A stretch of DNA of 64,000 nt from Io17-Chloro-G2 sp965226915. Lineage in GTDB: Bacteria > Chloroflexota > Dehalococcoidia > Lucifugimonadales > UBA3495. The position numbers and the translations under genes were made by a program. Positions 42,765-50,870 of this stretch are shown piece after piece. The notes under the pieces were generated by a model, which was given only the letters and a program-made list of their open reading frames with translations, ran no database searches and was not told the origin of the DNA. The DNA is taken from the NCBI GenBank assembly GCA_965226915.1, contig CBDDEJ010000007.1:248001-312000 (forward strand), written 5' to 3'. Every line of letters starts with the position of its first letter. Within the stretch, counting starts at the first letter, position 1.

Positions 42765-43210
42765 TCCCGGCGGGTGAAGGACTCCTGAACCTCGGCCACC
42801 ACCTGTCCTCTCTGGTTGCTGAATGTGGTCTCCCAGACAACGAAAACCATGGTGCCGGAACGGCCGGTTTTGGCGTACACGTCTTTCAGGTGAGAAGAGG
42901 CGGTGATTTCGTCTCCAACCACGATGGGCTCAACCGCCTGGACCTTTTGCCCTGCGTGCATACCGGACTTCCCAAATTTTAGTTGGACATCGGGCAATTT
43001 CACCTGACGCACGAAAATGGTGCACAGGGTGGGCGGGGCCACCAAGCCGGAGTAACCCGCGGCCAATGCCGCGTCTTCGTCAATGAAGATGGGGTTTGTC
43101 TCCCCGATTCCTTGGGTGAACGATTTGACCACATCCGCGGTTACGGGAAACGGTCCCGCCTTGTGTTCAACCCCATATAGCGAGCGGTCGTAATCCAACT
43201 CTAATGCCAT
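42761..43210 (-). CDS. MaoC-like dehydratase, N-terminal (FAS1-like) type subunit
   Basis: A 149-residue hot-dog protein starting MALELDYDRSLYGVEHKAGPF with FTQGIGETNPIFIDEDAALAAGYSGLVAPPTLCT, the FAS1-like dehydratase N-domain pattern. It is split above into its recognisable blocks: GETNPIF, then the AGYSGLVAPPT loop. The 4-bp overlap with the next gene shows tight coupling. Partner chains of this kind act on acyl-CoA in fatty-acid or aromatic catabolism. Confidence 0.75.
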   Translation of the reverse strand: MALELDYDRSLYGVEHKAGPFPVTADVVKSFTQGIGETNPIFIDEDAALAAGYSGLVAPPTLCTIFVRQVKLPDVQLKFGKSGMHAGQKVQAVEPIVVGDEITASSHLKDVYAKTGRSGTMVFVVWETTFSNQRGQVVAEVQESFTRRE

Positions 43211-43287
43211 TTCGCGTCTCCTGCGCCGGTTGGTTGGCCGGTTGCCAGCCCCGGTCTTGCTTGCTTTGACTCTGGGATTCTAGCGGT

Positions 43288-43935
43288 TTACTCTTTGGTG
43301 TCCTCCAGCCAAACGGGCTGGAACTCTCCCGAAAGCAGCGCTTCGACCAACTCGCCTTCGCTGGAGATGTTACCGGTGAAGTTGGTTAGGCAGGCGCCTA
43401 TGTGACTGGTTAGATGGGCATCGCTGCCGCCGATGCCCTGGTAGCTTTTTGAGTCGCAAAGTTCCCAAGCCCGTTCGTTCTCTCCGGGGCGGCTGCCGCC
43501 GTTCAAACGCTCGACAATCCCCACATCTTTGAACTCTTCGCCCTGGTCCATAAAGTCGACCAGGCCGATGCCGAACCGGCCGGGATGGGCTGGCACCGCC
43601 AATGCGCCATGTTTGCGGGCGGTCTCCATCAGCACCCGGGCGTCCATACGTACGTCTGCAAAATCAATGTCCCTGGTCAGAGCTTCGGTGACGCCATACA
43701 CCAGGAAGTGGCCGTAGCGGGTATCCAGTTCGGACCCTTTTAGGACGGTGACCCCGTATTGTTCCGCCAGGCTTGAATAATCCAGGTGGCTGTCGAATTT
43801 GCGGTGTTCGGTCAGGACAAATCCATCCACCGTGTACTCCCGCTTCCGCAATACCTGAATCCACTTCAGATATTGCTCCACCGTGGCCCTGGAATCGTCG
43901 GAAGACACGGAATGGCTGTGCAGGTCCAGGAACAT
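43288..43935 (-). CDS. PHP-domain metal-dependent phosphoesterase
   Basis: A 215-residue PHP domain: DLHSHSVSSDD at the start (metal His pair), VLTEHRKFD near 41, LKGSELDTRYGHFLVYGV near 65, VPAHPGRFG near 113 and GGSDAHLTSHIG near 173. All metal-ligand positions of the family are present. Related enzymes hydrolyse nucleoside or sugar phosphates, but the substrate is not evident. It is monocistronic or the last gene before the MaoC pair. Confidence 0.85.
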   Translation of the reverse strand: MFLDLHSHSVSSDDSRATVEQYLKWIQVLRKREYTVDGFVLTEHRKFDSHLDYSSLAEQYGVTVLKGSELDTRYGHFLVYGVTEALTRDIDFADVRMDARVLMETARKHGALAVPAHPGRFGIGLVDFMDQGEEFKDVGIVERLNGGSRPGENERAWELCDSKSYQGIGGSDAHLTSHIGACLTNFTGNISSEGELVEALLSGEFQPVWLEDTKE

Positions 43936-44139
43936 TCGTTGACTGGGGACTCCTTAAACAGGCTCTTTAACTATGCAGAACAGGGAAGGAATTCCATGAG
44001 GCCCGCCAGTCATTTTGGTTGGCTTGAACCTCGCTTTTTCCAGTCACCATCATAATCGTTGGCAATGGAATCATCAACCGTTTGAACGGATTTCGACGCA
44101 GGAAGGGCAGGTCGAAAAGAGGCAAGGAGAAGAAACCGG

Positions 44140-44730
44140 CTAACCGGCCATGGACGCCGCCAGCCACCGGGTAAACCGGTCTCCCAGCGTCACGGGGTCT
44201 TCCAGGAGCAACGGGACCGAGGCGTTGCCATGGGCGATTTTCATCAGGATAAAACTGGGCCCCGACGGGCGGGACGGCGTCGTAGCTTCCGAGATTGCCT
44301 GGTCCAACCCTTCCAAGTCATCCGCCTTCCAGGTATGGAAGCCGCATTGGTCGGCGATACCCGCCAGGTCTAATTTGGTGGTGAAAGTGGCCTGGCCTCC
44401 GGTGGAGGCGTAGGCTTCGTTGTCCAAAACGATGAGCAGAAGGTTTGACGGTTGGAGATAGCCGATGGTGGCCAGAGAGCTAAGGTTGGCCAGCATACCA
44501 CCGTCGCCTTCCACACCGATGACCCGTTTATCCGAGCCCTCTTCCAACCCCAGGCTGATTCCCAAAACAATGGAGCTGACTATGCCCATGGAATCCACCA
44601 CGCAGAGGTGGTTTTCCCTGCGTTCCAAAGCGGCTACTTCCCGGCTGGTTGCGCCACAGGTAAAAATCACCGGGTCGGCCGGGAATCGCTGGGAGATCAG
44701 GCGCAGGGCTTCTATTCGTTCAGTAGGCAT
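44140..44730 (-). CDS. Sulfopyruvate-decarboxylase-like TPP enzyme, beta subunit
   Basis: A 196-residue TPP C-domain subunit. CGATSREVAAL is near residue 25. The cofactor motif is VIGVEGDGGMLANLSSL near 69, then LLLIVLDNEAYASTGGQ near 97, all intact. It pairs with the alpha gene 140 bp upstream. By family, the pair decarboxylates a 2-oxo acid such as sulfopyruvate (ComDE) or phosphonopyruvate. This is the second such pair in the window. Confidence 0.82.
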   Translation of the reverse strand: MPTERIEALRLISQRFPADPVIFTCGATSREVAALERRENHLCVVDSMGIVSSIVLGISLGLEEGSDKRVIGVEGDGGMLANLSSLATIGYLQPSNLLLIVLDNEAYASTGGQATFTTKLDLAGIADQCGFHTWKADDLEGLDQAISEATTPSRPSGPSFILMKIAHGNASVPLLLEDPVTLGDRFTRWLAASMAG

Positions 44731-44811
44731 GGCCTGTCGTTCTAACTAACCAACTAACCAATTGAAAAGATGATTCGACCAAGCCGCCGTGAACAGACGC
44801 GGTCCTCTCTC

Positions 44812-44839
44812 CCGTTCGTCCTGAGCCTGTCGAAGGATG
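44812..44839. repeat. 28-bp dispersed repeat, copy 2
   Basis: Matches 37304-37331 at 26 of 28 positions and lies between the two TPP genes of this pair, on the same strand as copy 1. Confidence 0.65.
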
Positions 44840-44870
44840 GTCCATCTTGGTCATCGGTTTTTGGTTAGTC

Positions 44871-45380
44871 CTAATCTTTAAGGTTGAGAAACATGATGAT
44901 GGGTCGATAGGTCATGTGCGCGTAGTCGTAGGCCTGTTTAATGGCGCCGGGCCATTGATCCAGCGGCACTTTGTAATCCAGGGTGAACGACTTGATTCGC
45001 ATTGCGCCCACCATGTCCGGGGCCGTCTCGCTGAAATGGAAGTTGGCTGCGTTGAACTCGCCAAACCCTCCCCTTCGGATGGCCAGGAGCAGAATGGGCA
45101 CGTGGTAGGCGGCGGCATATGTGGTGAGGGCGCCGATGGAGTTGCCCAGCCCGGTGTCCTGATAAAAAAGCACTCCCCTCTTACCGGTCATGGCCAAACC
45201 CGCCGCAATGCCAATACCCTCTTCCTCCTTGGCGACGGGGAAAGAGCGGACCTCCTCGCTGGCCTCAAAGTGGCTGATCACAGACGCGCCGAAACTGTCG
45301 GGGACGTGGATGAAGAATTGAATCCCCGCGGCTTCCAATCCCTCGACCACAGCAGCGCAAGAGTCTTCCCTATAACCCAC
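44871..45380 (-). CDS. Sulfopyruvate-decarboxylase-like TPP enzyme, alpha subunit
   Basis: A 169-residue PYR-domain subunit with FFIHVPDSFGASVI near residue 22 and the cofactor-activating glutamate in VAKEEEGIGIAAGLAMTGK near 50. VLFYQDTGLGNSIGAL follows. The start is GTG 45380 with AAGGTTAGGGG upstream. The tandem repeat block lies about 100 bp upstream of its start and could influence its transcription. Confidence 0.82.
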   Translation of the reverse strand: MGYREDSCAAVVEGLEAAGIQFFIHVPDSFGASVISHFEASEEVRSFPVAKEEEGIGIAAGLAMTGKRGVLFYQDTGLGNSIGALTTYAAAYHVPILLLAIRRGGFGEFNAANFHFSETAPDMVGAMRIKSFTLDYKVPLDQWPGAIKQAYDYAHMTYRPIIMFLNLKD

Positions 45381-45476
45381 GATTATCCCCTAACCTTCTT
45401 CTGGGCTGGGATGAACTTCGACGTCGACTGAGATGCTTGAAAGAGGGAGAACACTGGCAATCTCGGTTCGATTTCC

Positions 45477-45731
45477 GGTCAACTCTTCACCGGTCAACTC
45501 TTCACCGGTCAACTCTTCACCGGTCAACTCTTCACCGGTCAACTCTTCACCGGTCAACTCTTCACCGGTCAACTCTTCACCGGTCAACTCTTCACCGGTC
45601 AACTCTTCACCGGTCAACTCTTCACCGGTCAACTCTTCACCGGTCAACTCTTCACCGGTCAACTCTTCACCGGTCAACTCTTCACCGGTCAACTCTTCAC
45701 CGGTCAACTCTTCACCGGTCAACTCTTCACC
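45477..45731. repeat. 17 perfect copies of a 15-bp tandem repeat
   Basis: The unit GGTCAACTCTTCACC is repeated 17 times without a single difference (255 bp). As the period is a multiple of three, it leaves several frames open on both strands (GEELT on minus; NSSPV and HRSTL on plus), so ORFs across it are not evidence of a gene. Perfect identity implies recent expansion. It lies between the TPP alpha gene promoter and the ISAs1 element. Confidence 0.95.
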
Positions 45732-45785
45732 GGGAACCGGCAACCCTCGGGTATGGTACTATGTCAACAGCAAACTGGGAAACAC

Positions 45786-47061
45786 CATGGGGCCTTTTCA
45801 TTTTCTCAAAATAGTATAAAATTATTACCAGTTTAAGCGGGAGGGGAGGATGATGACTTTGAGGGAAGCGCTGGATTTGGCGCCTGACTTCCGGAGTAGC
45901 CAAGGGCGACGCCACTCTTTGGGGGCGATCCTGGCCTTGGCCACCTGTGCCATGCTGTGCGGCGCCCGCAGCTTATACGCCATAGCGCAATGGGGGCGGG
46001 ACCAAGGGGGTGCTACGGCGCAGCTTTTGGGGTTCAGCCAGGAGAAGACACCCTGGGTGGCCACCCTCCACCGGGTGTTCAAGGACCTGGACGTGGCGGC
46101 CTTTGAGGCAGAAGTCGGCAACTGGCTGGCAAATAGCGGGGTAGAGGCGGATGATCCCCTGTCCCTGGACGGGAAAACCTTGCGAGGGGTCCACGGCCAA
46201 GAGATACCCGGGGTCCATGTGGTGTCGGCCTACGCTAGCCGCGCTGGGGCAGTGCTGGCGCAGGTAGCTGCGCCGGGCAAAGGGGAAGAATTGGCGGCGG
46301 TCAAAGAAGTATTGGGCCAGGTACCCCTGAAGGGTCGGGTAGTAGTGGCTGATGCCTTACTGACCCAACGGAAAGTCTGTGAGCAGATTGTGGCAGGCGG
46401 CGGAGAGTATCTGCTGCCAGTTAAAGAGAATCAGCCCACCTTGCGCCGAGACCTGGAGGTGGCTTTTCCCCCTGCTAGGAACTGAGAGGGCTGGTGGGCC
46501 AACCGTACCTCCCTGGCTGGCAGCGGAGTGGCGAGCACGCGGGGCCAAGCTGACGGTCTGGGCCGATGCTCCAGTAAAGCGGCGTCATGGGCGGCTGGAG
46601 CGGCGAGAGTTGTGGGCCTTGGCCGACCCAGAGCTAAATGGCTACGTGGGCAGCGCTGGGACGGTCGGGGAAGCGTGGCCGCATCTGCAACAGGTGTGTC
46701 GGCTAGAGCGCCAGCGGGTCGTGAAGGGCAAGAAACAGGTGGCTGTGAGCTATGCAATTAGCAGTCTCCCAGCCACTGATGCCGATGCCAGGCGATTGTT
46801 GAGCCTTTCCCGTGGGCACTGGGGCATCGAGAACCGCCTCCACTGGGTACGGGATGTGACCTTCGACGAGGACCGCTCTCAGGTGCGCACTGGGGCCGCC
46901 CCACAGGTTCTGGCGGGCCTGCGGAACCTGGTCATCAGCTTGGTACGTCGGGCTGGGCATTCCAACGTAGCCGCTGCCCTACGCCGCCACAATGCCCATC
47001 TCAGCGAAGCTTTCGACATGATGGGCTTTACCTACCAGGCAGGAGAATGAAAAGGCCCTGC
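45786..47061 (+). mobile_element. ISAs1-family insertion sequence (1276 bp)
   Basis: The ends are inverted repeats sharing GGGCCTTTTCATT (45790-45802; inverse at 47046-47058). The 9-bp sequence GGGAAACAC lies directly outside both ends (45777-45785 and 47062-47070), a target duplication of the length known for this family. The transposase inside is frameshifted. Confidence 0.88.
45850..47050 (+). pseudogene. ISAs1-family transposase, frameshifted
   Basis: The first frame (MTLREALDLAPDFRSSQGRRHSL, LATCAMLCGARSLYAIAQWG, DPLSLDGKTLRG, VVVADALLTQRKV) ends early at 46485. The rest (TVWADAPVKRRHGRLERRELW, SLSRGHWGIENRLHWVRDVTFDEDRSQVR, split here) is in another frame starting before 46466. The two halves together match a single 380-residue ISAs1/H-repeat transposase. 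The lesion lies at the TTTTCCCCC run (about 46466-46484). The element may be inactive, or rarely read by slippage. Confidence 0.85.
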
Positions 47062-47222
47062 GGGAAACACTGGATCCCTGCCCGGTTGAGAAGATACCGC
47101 TGGTAGGGAACGCGCTGGGGCCGCAAGTCCCAGAAATGGTGATGCGGGTCGCAAATGGGTATCTCCGGCTCCAGGACATCTTCCTGGGTCAGTGCGAGCC
47201 AGTCATTGCCTCCGAATGGCAT
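47062..47222 (-). pseudogene. 5' remnant of an amidohydrolase gene
   Basis: From ATG 47222 the frame reads MPFGGNDWLALTQEDVLEPEI then PICDPHHHFWDLRPQRVPYQRYLL, the start of the amidohydrolase-2 family (His-x-His metal site). After about 50 residues it meets the ISAs1 target site. Joining the flanks across the element gives a stop within a few codons, so the gene was probably already truncated. The 312 bp between this start and the next gene hold only a palindromic repeat. Confidence 0.6.
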
Positions 47223-47371
47223 GTGGGAGCCTCCATGATTGCTATGAGTGAACCAACAGCATCGCGGCGCAAGCCCAGTCAGCGTAACCGGTATCCATGA
47301 ATCTTAAGACTGGCGGGCGCCCGTTCTACCCCCACTGAATCTCCGCCTTCGTAAGGGGGAGAGCACAAACC

Positions 47372-47394
47372 CCTTCCCCCTTCACGGGGGAAGG
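47372..47394. repeat. Small palindromic repeat
   Basis: CCTTCCCCC (47372-47380) and GGGGGAAGG (47386-47394) flank TTCAC. A close relative is at 49281-49302. Similar C/G-rich hairpins are common intergenic repeats. Confidence 0.6.
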
Positions 47395-47534
47395 CTGGGA
47401 TGGGGGCCGCACCCTCTGCTAATGCTTCAAAACGATTTGGATGTACTACTATTTCACCAAACCGCCAAGTTTAGGAGGCGCCAGCATTGCGCTAGACGCC
47501 TCCCCGATTCCATTGGAGCAATTGGGATATGCCG

Positions 47535-47990
47535 TTAGTCTGCGAGCACTCCCTGGTTTATTGCCGTGGAGCGTAGATCGCCCTCGGATTCCAGATGGGC
47601 CATGATGGCTTCCGAGGCGGCGTCGATCAAATCTCCGTCAAGCGAGGCGGTCATCCCGGCTTCATCAAGCATCTGCTGACCTTGATCCTTGATTTGCGCC
47701 AACGACCAAGAGATTTGCGTGGGAGTGTCTCTAATTTCATCGGGAAACTCGGTGTGAGTTCCGCCTGCCCCCAGCTTGTCGTAGCCTCCCTTGTGCCAAT
47801 GGCCGCGCGGACCATGGGTATCAAAGCGCAGGATCTCTACCCCGTTTACATCAACTCCAAATGTTGGACCGCCCATTTTGCTCTTTAAGCACCGCAAGGG
47901 CCATAGATAAATCTTTACGTCACCCGATTTGGACAGTGGCCGAATCATGACCCGGCCCAAATACGATTCTCCATCGATCATAGTAGCCAT
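47535..47990 (-). CDS. Conserved hypothetical protein
   Basis: A 151-residue soluble protein beginning MATMIDGESYLGRVMIRPLS, with a middle FDTHGPRGHWHKGGYDKLG rich in His/Gly and a polar helical C-terminal half (SLAQIKDQGQQMLDEAG). It could be a small enzyme or regulator. No known domain is recognised. It has its own promoter region (47991-48083) and no operon partner. Confidence 0.55.
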   Translation of the reverse strand: MATMIDGESYLGRVMIRPLSKSGDVKIYLWPLRCLKSKMGGPTFGVDVNGVEILRFDTHGPRGHWHKGGYDKLGAGGTHTEFPDEIRDTPTQISWSLAQIKDQGQQMLDEAGMTASLDGDLIDAASEAIMAHLESEGDLRSTAINQGVLAD

Positions 47991-48083
47991 CTAAAATCCC
48001 CCTTGGTCGTAAAAATAAGAGCGAACTCCGCTCAGCAAGATATTAACACAAACCCAGTATCTGATAGTTGGCGCCCGCGGTGA

Positions 48084-49187
48084 TCACGCGCCGGCGAACA
48101 CCTTCAAGACAAACGCGTACTCCAAGGCGACTTCCTTCAGGCGGTCAAACCGGCCCGACGCGCGGCCATGCCCGGAATCCGTGTGTATCTTCAGAAGCAA
48201 CAGGTTGTCATCTGTTTTAGTTTTTCGCAGGCGGGCGGCCCATTTGGCGGGTTCCCAATAGGTAACCCGCGGGTCGCTGATACCGCCGGTGATGAGCATG
48301 TGGGATTTCAGGATCATCTCTGGGGGAACGAGCTTGCGCGCCTCGTCCCGGCGCCCGTCGATCCAAAGATTCTGGACTTCCTTCGCCTCGTCGGCATAAC
48401 CGGCCCGGCTGTAGGCGGCGTTGTAAAAATTGAACTCCCTGGAGCCCATGGCGCCCAGGCTGAAGGCCAATCCAGGCTTCAGCGCCTCCACCACTTCGTC
48501 GACATCGTCGGTAAAAAGAACCGTCCCTCCCACTTGAAGGTCCAGGTCGCCCATGGACCTGCCCGCCTTTTGCGCCCCCTGCTGGATGTGGTCGAAAAAG
48601 ACATCGGCGTGCTCGGGCATGAATGATGTGCCCTTCCAGCCGTCGGCCAGTTCCCCGGTGAGTCGAAGATCTCGTGGCCCAAGGGAAGCAACGTAGATCG
48701 GAATCTCGGGCATTCGAGGCGCTTCGACCCTGATCGATTTACCCTGGCCTTCCCGAACCGGCAGCCGATGTTCGCGTCCCTGGTAGGCTACCAGCTCTCC
48801 GCTGAAGACCTGCTTCATGATCTCGATGGTTTCCCGGGTGCGGCGTATCGGGTTGTCGAATATGACTCCGTGGAAACCCTCCATGACCTGAGGTCCGCTG
48901 GTCCCGATTCCCAGGAGGAACCGGCCATCGGACATGGAATTAAGCGACATGGCGGTTTGGGCCATATTCGTGGGAGTGCGGGTCCCGACTTGGAGCACGC
49001 CCGTTCCCAACTTTATGCGGGAGGTTTTCGCCGCCAGGTAAGCCAGGGGAGTGGCGCCGTCGAAGCCCCAAGCCTCTGGCGACCAGATGCTGTCAACGCC
49101 CAACCGCTCGGCTTCCAACGCGAAGGTGGTGAGCTCGTTCCAATCGGCCACCGCGTAGCCGTGAATGAATCCCGTTGAGACTCGCAT
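48084..49187 (-). CDS. LLM-class (luciferase-like, probably F420-dependent) oxidoreductase
   Basis: A 367-residue TIM-barrel flavin or F420 enzyme. Hallmarks: DWNELTTFALEAERLGVDSIWSPEAW in the N-terminal part, RIKLGTGVLQVGTRTPTNMAQTAM near residue 65, MSDGRFLLGIGTSGPQVMEGFHG near 90, IPIYVASLGPRDLRLTGELADGW near 160 (each broken here only by position). This is the pattern of F420-dependent reductases common in SAR202 and actinobacteria. Substrate unknown; it stands alone. Confidence 0.85.
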   Translation of the reverse strand: MRVSTGFIHGYAVADWNELTTFALEAERLGVDSIWSPEAWGFDGATPLAYLAAKTSRIKLGTGVLQVGTRTPTNMAQTAMSLNSMSDGRFLLGIGTSGPQVMEGFHGVIFDNPIRRTRETIEIMKQVFSGELVAYQGREHRLPVREGQGKSIRVEAPRMPEIPIYVASLGPRDLRLTGELADGWKGTSFMPEHADVFFDHIQQGAQKAGRSMGDLDLQVGGTVLFTDDVDEVVEALKPGLAFSLGAMGSREFNFYNAAYSRAGYADEAKEVQNLWIDGRRDEARKLVPPEMILKSHMLITGGISDPRVTYWEPAKWAARLRKTKTDDNLLLLKIHTDSGHGRASGRFDRLKEVALEYAFVLKVFAGA

Positions 49188-49280
49188 GCAAATTTCCTTC
49201 TTATCAGCCTTCTGGCGTTTTTGGTCTGGCTGCCGCGGCTCGAACGCTAGATCATTTGGTCACGAGGTCCCCCATCCTAA

Positions 49281-49302
49281 CCTTCCCCCTCGAGGGGGAA
49301 GG
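49281..49302. repeat. Small perfect palindrome
   Basis: A perfect 22-bp palindrome with arms CCTTCCCCCTC and its complement lies between the LLM gene and the YceI segment. It resembles 47372-47394. Confidence 0.65.
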
Positions 49303-49422
49303 AATTTGCCGTGGGCAAAATTCTGTCTAGCGCCGCGACAATGACCAGGGCCTAACTGCCATCCGCGGGCCGAAGTTCGGCATGGAGCAGAATCTCTACC
49401 TTTACCTCGTCATCGACGGAGA

Positions 49423-50119
49423 CTATCGGCCTGGCGGTCGGACCGACAAACCGAATTGCTCCCAGGTAAAGCTGGTCCGCCCCAAGACCAGAAGCAGGTC
49501 ACCGTCTAACCTGACCTCGATGTCGAAATTCAACGGCACGTCGGCGTCTCGAATATTCAGAGAGCCGGCAACCTGTCTGTTAATCGTTTCTCCCGAGTAG
49601 AGCCCGTCGGGGATGTCTCCGATGGATTCCACCGTGAACGTAGCAACGGGCGAGTTGGGGACCATTCTGCGCCTTATGTAGCGGTCGCGAAAGTCCTGGT
49701 CGCTGGAAAGAGCATGGAGGTTGATTTGGACCGCTGCCCGCCCGGTTTCCAAGTCAACGTCGCCGGAAATCGCGTTTGTGCGGACCACGGCGTCGTTGGC
49801 CGCCGGAAGCCGGGCAAGTTGCTCCGTCGCGGTGAAGGTCGCCTCGGATCCGGCGCCGACAACGTAGATGCTAGCCGCAGCTGTGGGCGGGGCCGCCGCC
49901 GCCGTCGCGGTTGGTGCTAGCTCCGCCCCGGTAGGTGTTGAAACAGTATCTGTTGCAGAGGAAGCCGCTGCTATAGCCGGCGTTTTTCCAGTGGTGGGCG
50001 CGGGAGTTGTCGTGTCCTGTTCGACCCGGAGTGTTAGGGTAGGGCTTGACTCAGGTGTGGCCGCTTGGGTTTCCGGTCTGGGCGGCAGAGACAGCTCACC
50101 GCTCGCTTGGTCTCCTTGG
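49423..50119 (-). pseudogene. YceI-domain protein lacking its N-terminus (possible OFF state)
   Basis: On the minus strand an open frame runs from the inner edge of the left repeat arm (QGDQASGELSLPP, Thr/Pro/Ala-rich linker) into a YceI lipocalin-like domain (SIYVVGAGSEATFTATEQLA, SSDQDFRDRYIRR, NSPVATFTVESIG, VPLNFDIEVRLDGDLLLVLGRTSF split at usual blocks). A TAG lies four codons upstream of the arm, so there is no proper start. YceI proteins bind isoprenoid-like lipids outside the membrane. The missing membrane anchor is encoded on the other strand between the repeat arms (see the ORF at 50379). Confidence 0.65.
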
Positions 50120-50697
50120 TGCGTGCTGGCCTAATTGCAGGGTCTTTGGCGGCAATCCTAGTCGCCCTGGTTTCCCTTCCTCTTCACTCACCGTCGGACA
50201 CGATATTCAACGCCCTGACGGTGGTAGTCGGGGTTCTGATTACCGGCCTCTTGTCGGGAATTATCTGGCAGGCAATAGCGCCGGGGCCCAAAAGGTTCGT
50301 TTACTACATCGCGGCTATGGGCGGTGGGCTAATCCTGGTCGTGGCCGCCGCGGCCATAGGTGAGACGCGCTAGACCGAATGATCTCTTTCGTAGCCCCAT
50401 TGGCGGCCATCGCGTTTGTGGCGTCCGCGGTATTGGTCCCATTGATAGACCGCGTCTCTGTCCTGAACCAGTGGTGGCCGGCTTCAGCATTTGTAGTACT
50501 CGCATTCGCCGTCGGGTTCGGCCTGGCGAGCCAAGGAGACCAAGCGAGCGGTGAGCTGTCTCTGCCGCCCAGACCGGAAACCCAAGCGGCCACACCTGAG
50601 TCAAGCCCTACCCTAACACTCCGGGTCGAACAGGACACGACAACTCCCGCGCCCACCACTGGAAAAACGCCGGCTATAGCAGCGGCTTCCTCTGCAA
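49953..50697. repeat. Pair of 167-bp inverted repeats around 411 bp (candidate invertible segment)
   Basis: The left arm (49953-50119) and right arm (50531-50697) match as inverse copies with no difference seen by eye. Between them lie 411 bp with two + strand membrane ORF pieces. The reading frame across the arms is the same from both sides, so inverting the 411 bp would fuse the membrane ORF at 50379 in frame to the YceI frame. The right outer edge cuts the alpha-2-macroglobulin-like gene. No recombinase gene is nearby. Confidence 0.85.
50119..50373 (+). CDS. Membrane protein fragment inside the inverted-repeat loop
   Basis: An 84-residue frame (VRAGLIAGSLAAILVALVSL at the start, VVVGVLITGLLSGIIWQAIAPG in the middle, MGGGLILVVAAAAIGETR at the end) with three hydrophobic segments. 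The frame enters from the left arm at a GTG exactly at the arm boundary, so the true N-terminus may have been lost. It ends 5 bp before the next ORF and was likely its operon partner. No family recognised. Confidence 0.45.
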   Translation: MRAGLIAGSLAAILVALVSLPLHSPSDTIFNALTVVVGVLITGLLSGIIWQAIAPGPKRFVYYIAAMGGGLILVVAAAAIGETR

Positions 50698-50870
50698 GTC
50701 GACGGTCACTTCGTATTTGGGCAAGACGTATTGCTCGACCCGTATGTCGACCTGGGCTTCGGAATCACCGAGATGGGCTGTTACTTTCCAGACACCCAGA
50801 TTGGGCTCGGTGGAAAGAGGCATCTCCAGGGTGGCCATGCCAAAATCGCTGGTCGCAGCAGTGGTTTTGA
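50379..50870 (+). CDS. Membrane anchor ORF running into the right repeat arm
   Basis: From ATG 50379, two hydrophobic helices (FVAPLAAIAFVASAVLVPLI and WPASAFVVLAFAVGFGLAS) are followed by the arm-encoded Pro/Thr-rich linker (SLPPRPETQAATPESSPT). After the arm, at about residue 107, the frame leaves into antisense of the downstream gene (SRRSLRIWARRIARP) and ends at 50870. The C-terminal 57 residues are thus not a natural domain. In the flipped orientation the same ORF would continue into the YceI domain. Confidence 0.5.
   Translation: MISFVAPLAAIAFVASAVLVPLIDRVSVLNQWWPASAFVVLAFAVGFGLASQGDQASGELSLPPRPETQAATPESSPTLTLRVEQDTTTPAPTTGKTPAIAAASSASRRSLRIWARRIARPVCRPGLRNHRDGLLLSRHPDWARWKEASPGWPCQNRWSQQWF

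Noticed and set aside
45440..45480. tRNA-like GGTTCGATTTCC stretch
   Set aside because: It resembles a T-loop, but no acceptor, D or anticodon stem can be folded around it.
45477..45731. CRISPR array
   Set aside because: The repeats are contiguous with no spacers and only 15 bp long; no cas genes are present.
45390..45819. Long ORFs on both strands made of GEELT, NSSPV or HRSTL repeats
   Set aside because: They are the translation of a 15-bp tandem repeat whose period is a multiple of three; starts are TTG or unsupported and flanking residues show no protein pattern.
50315..50659. Minus-strand ORF across the right inverted-repeat arm
   Set aside because: It is the antisense of the linker; the same reading appears from the left arm as a + strand ORF, an effect of the inverted duplication.
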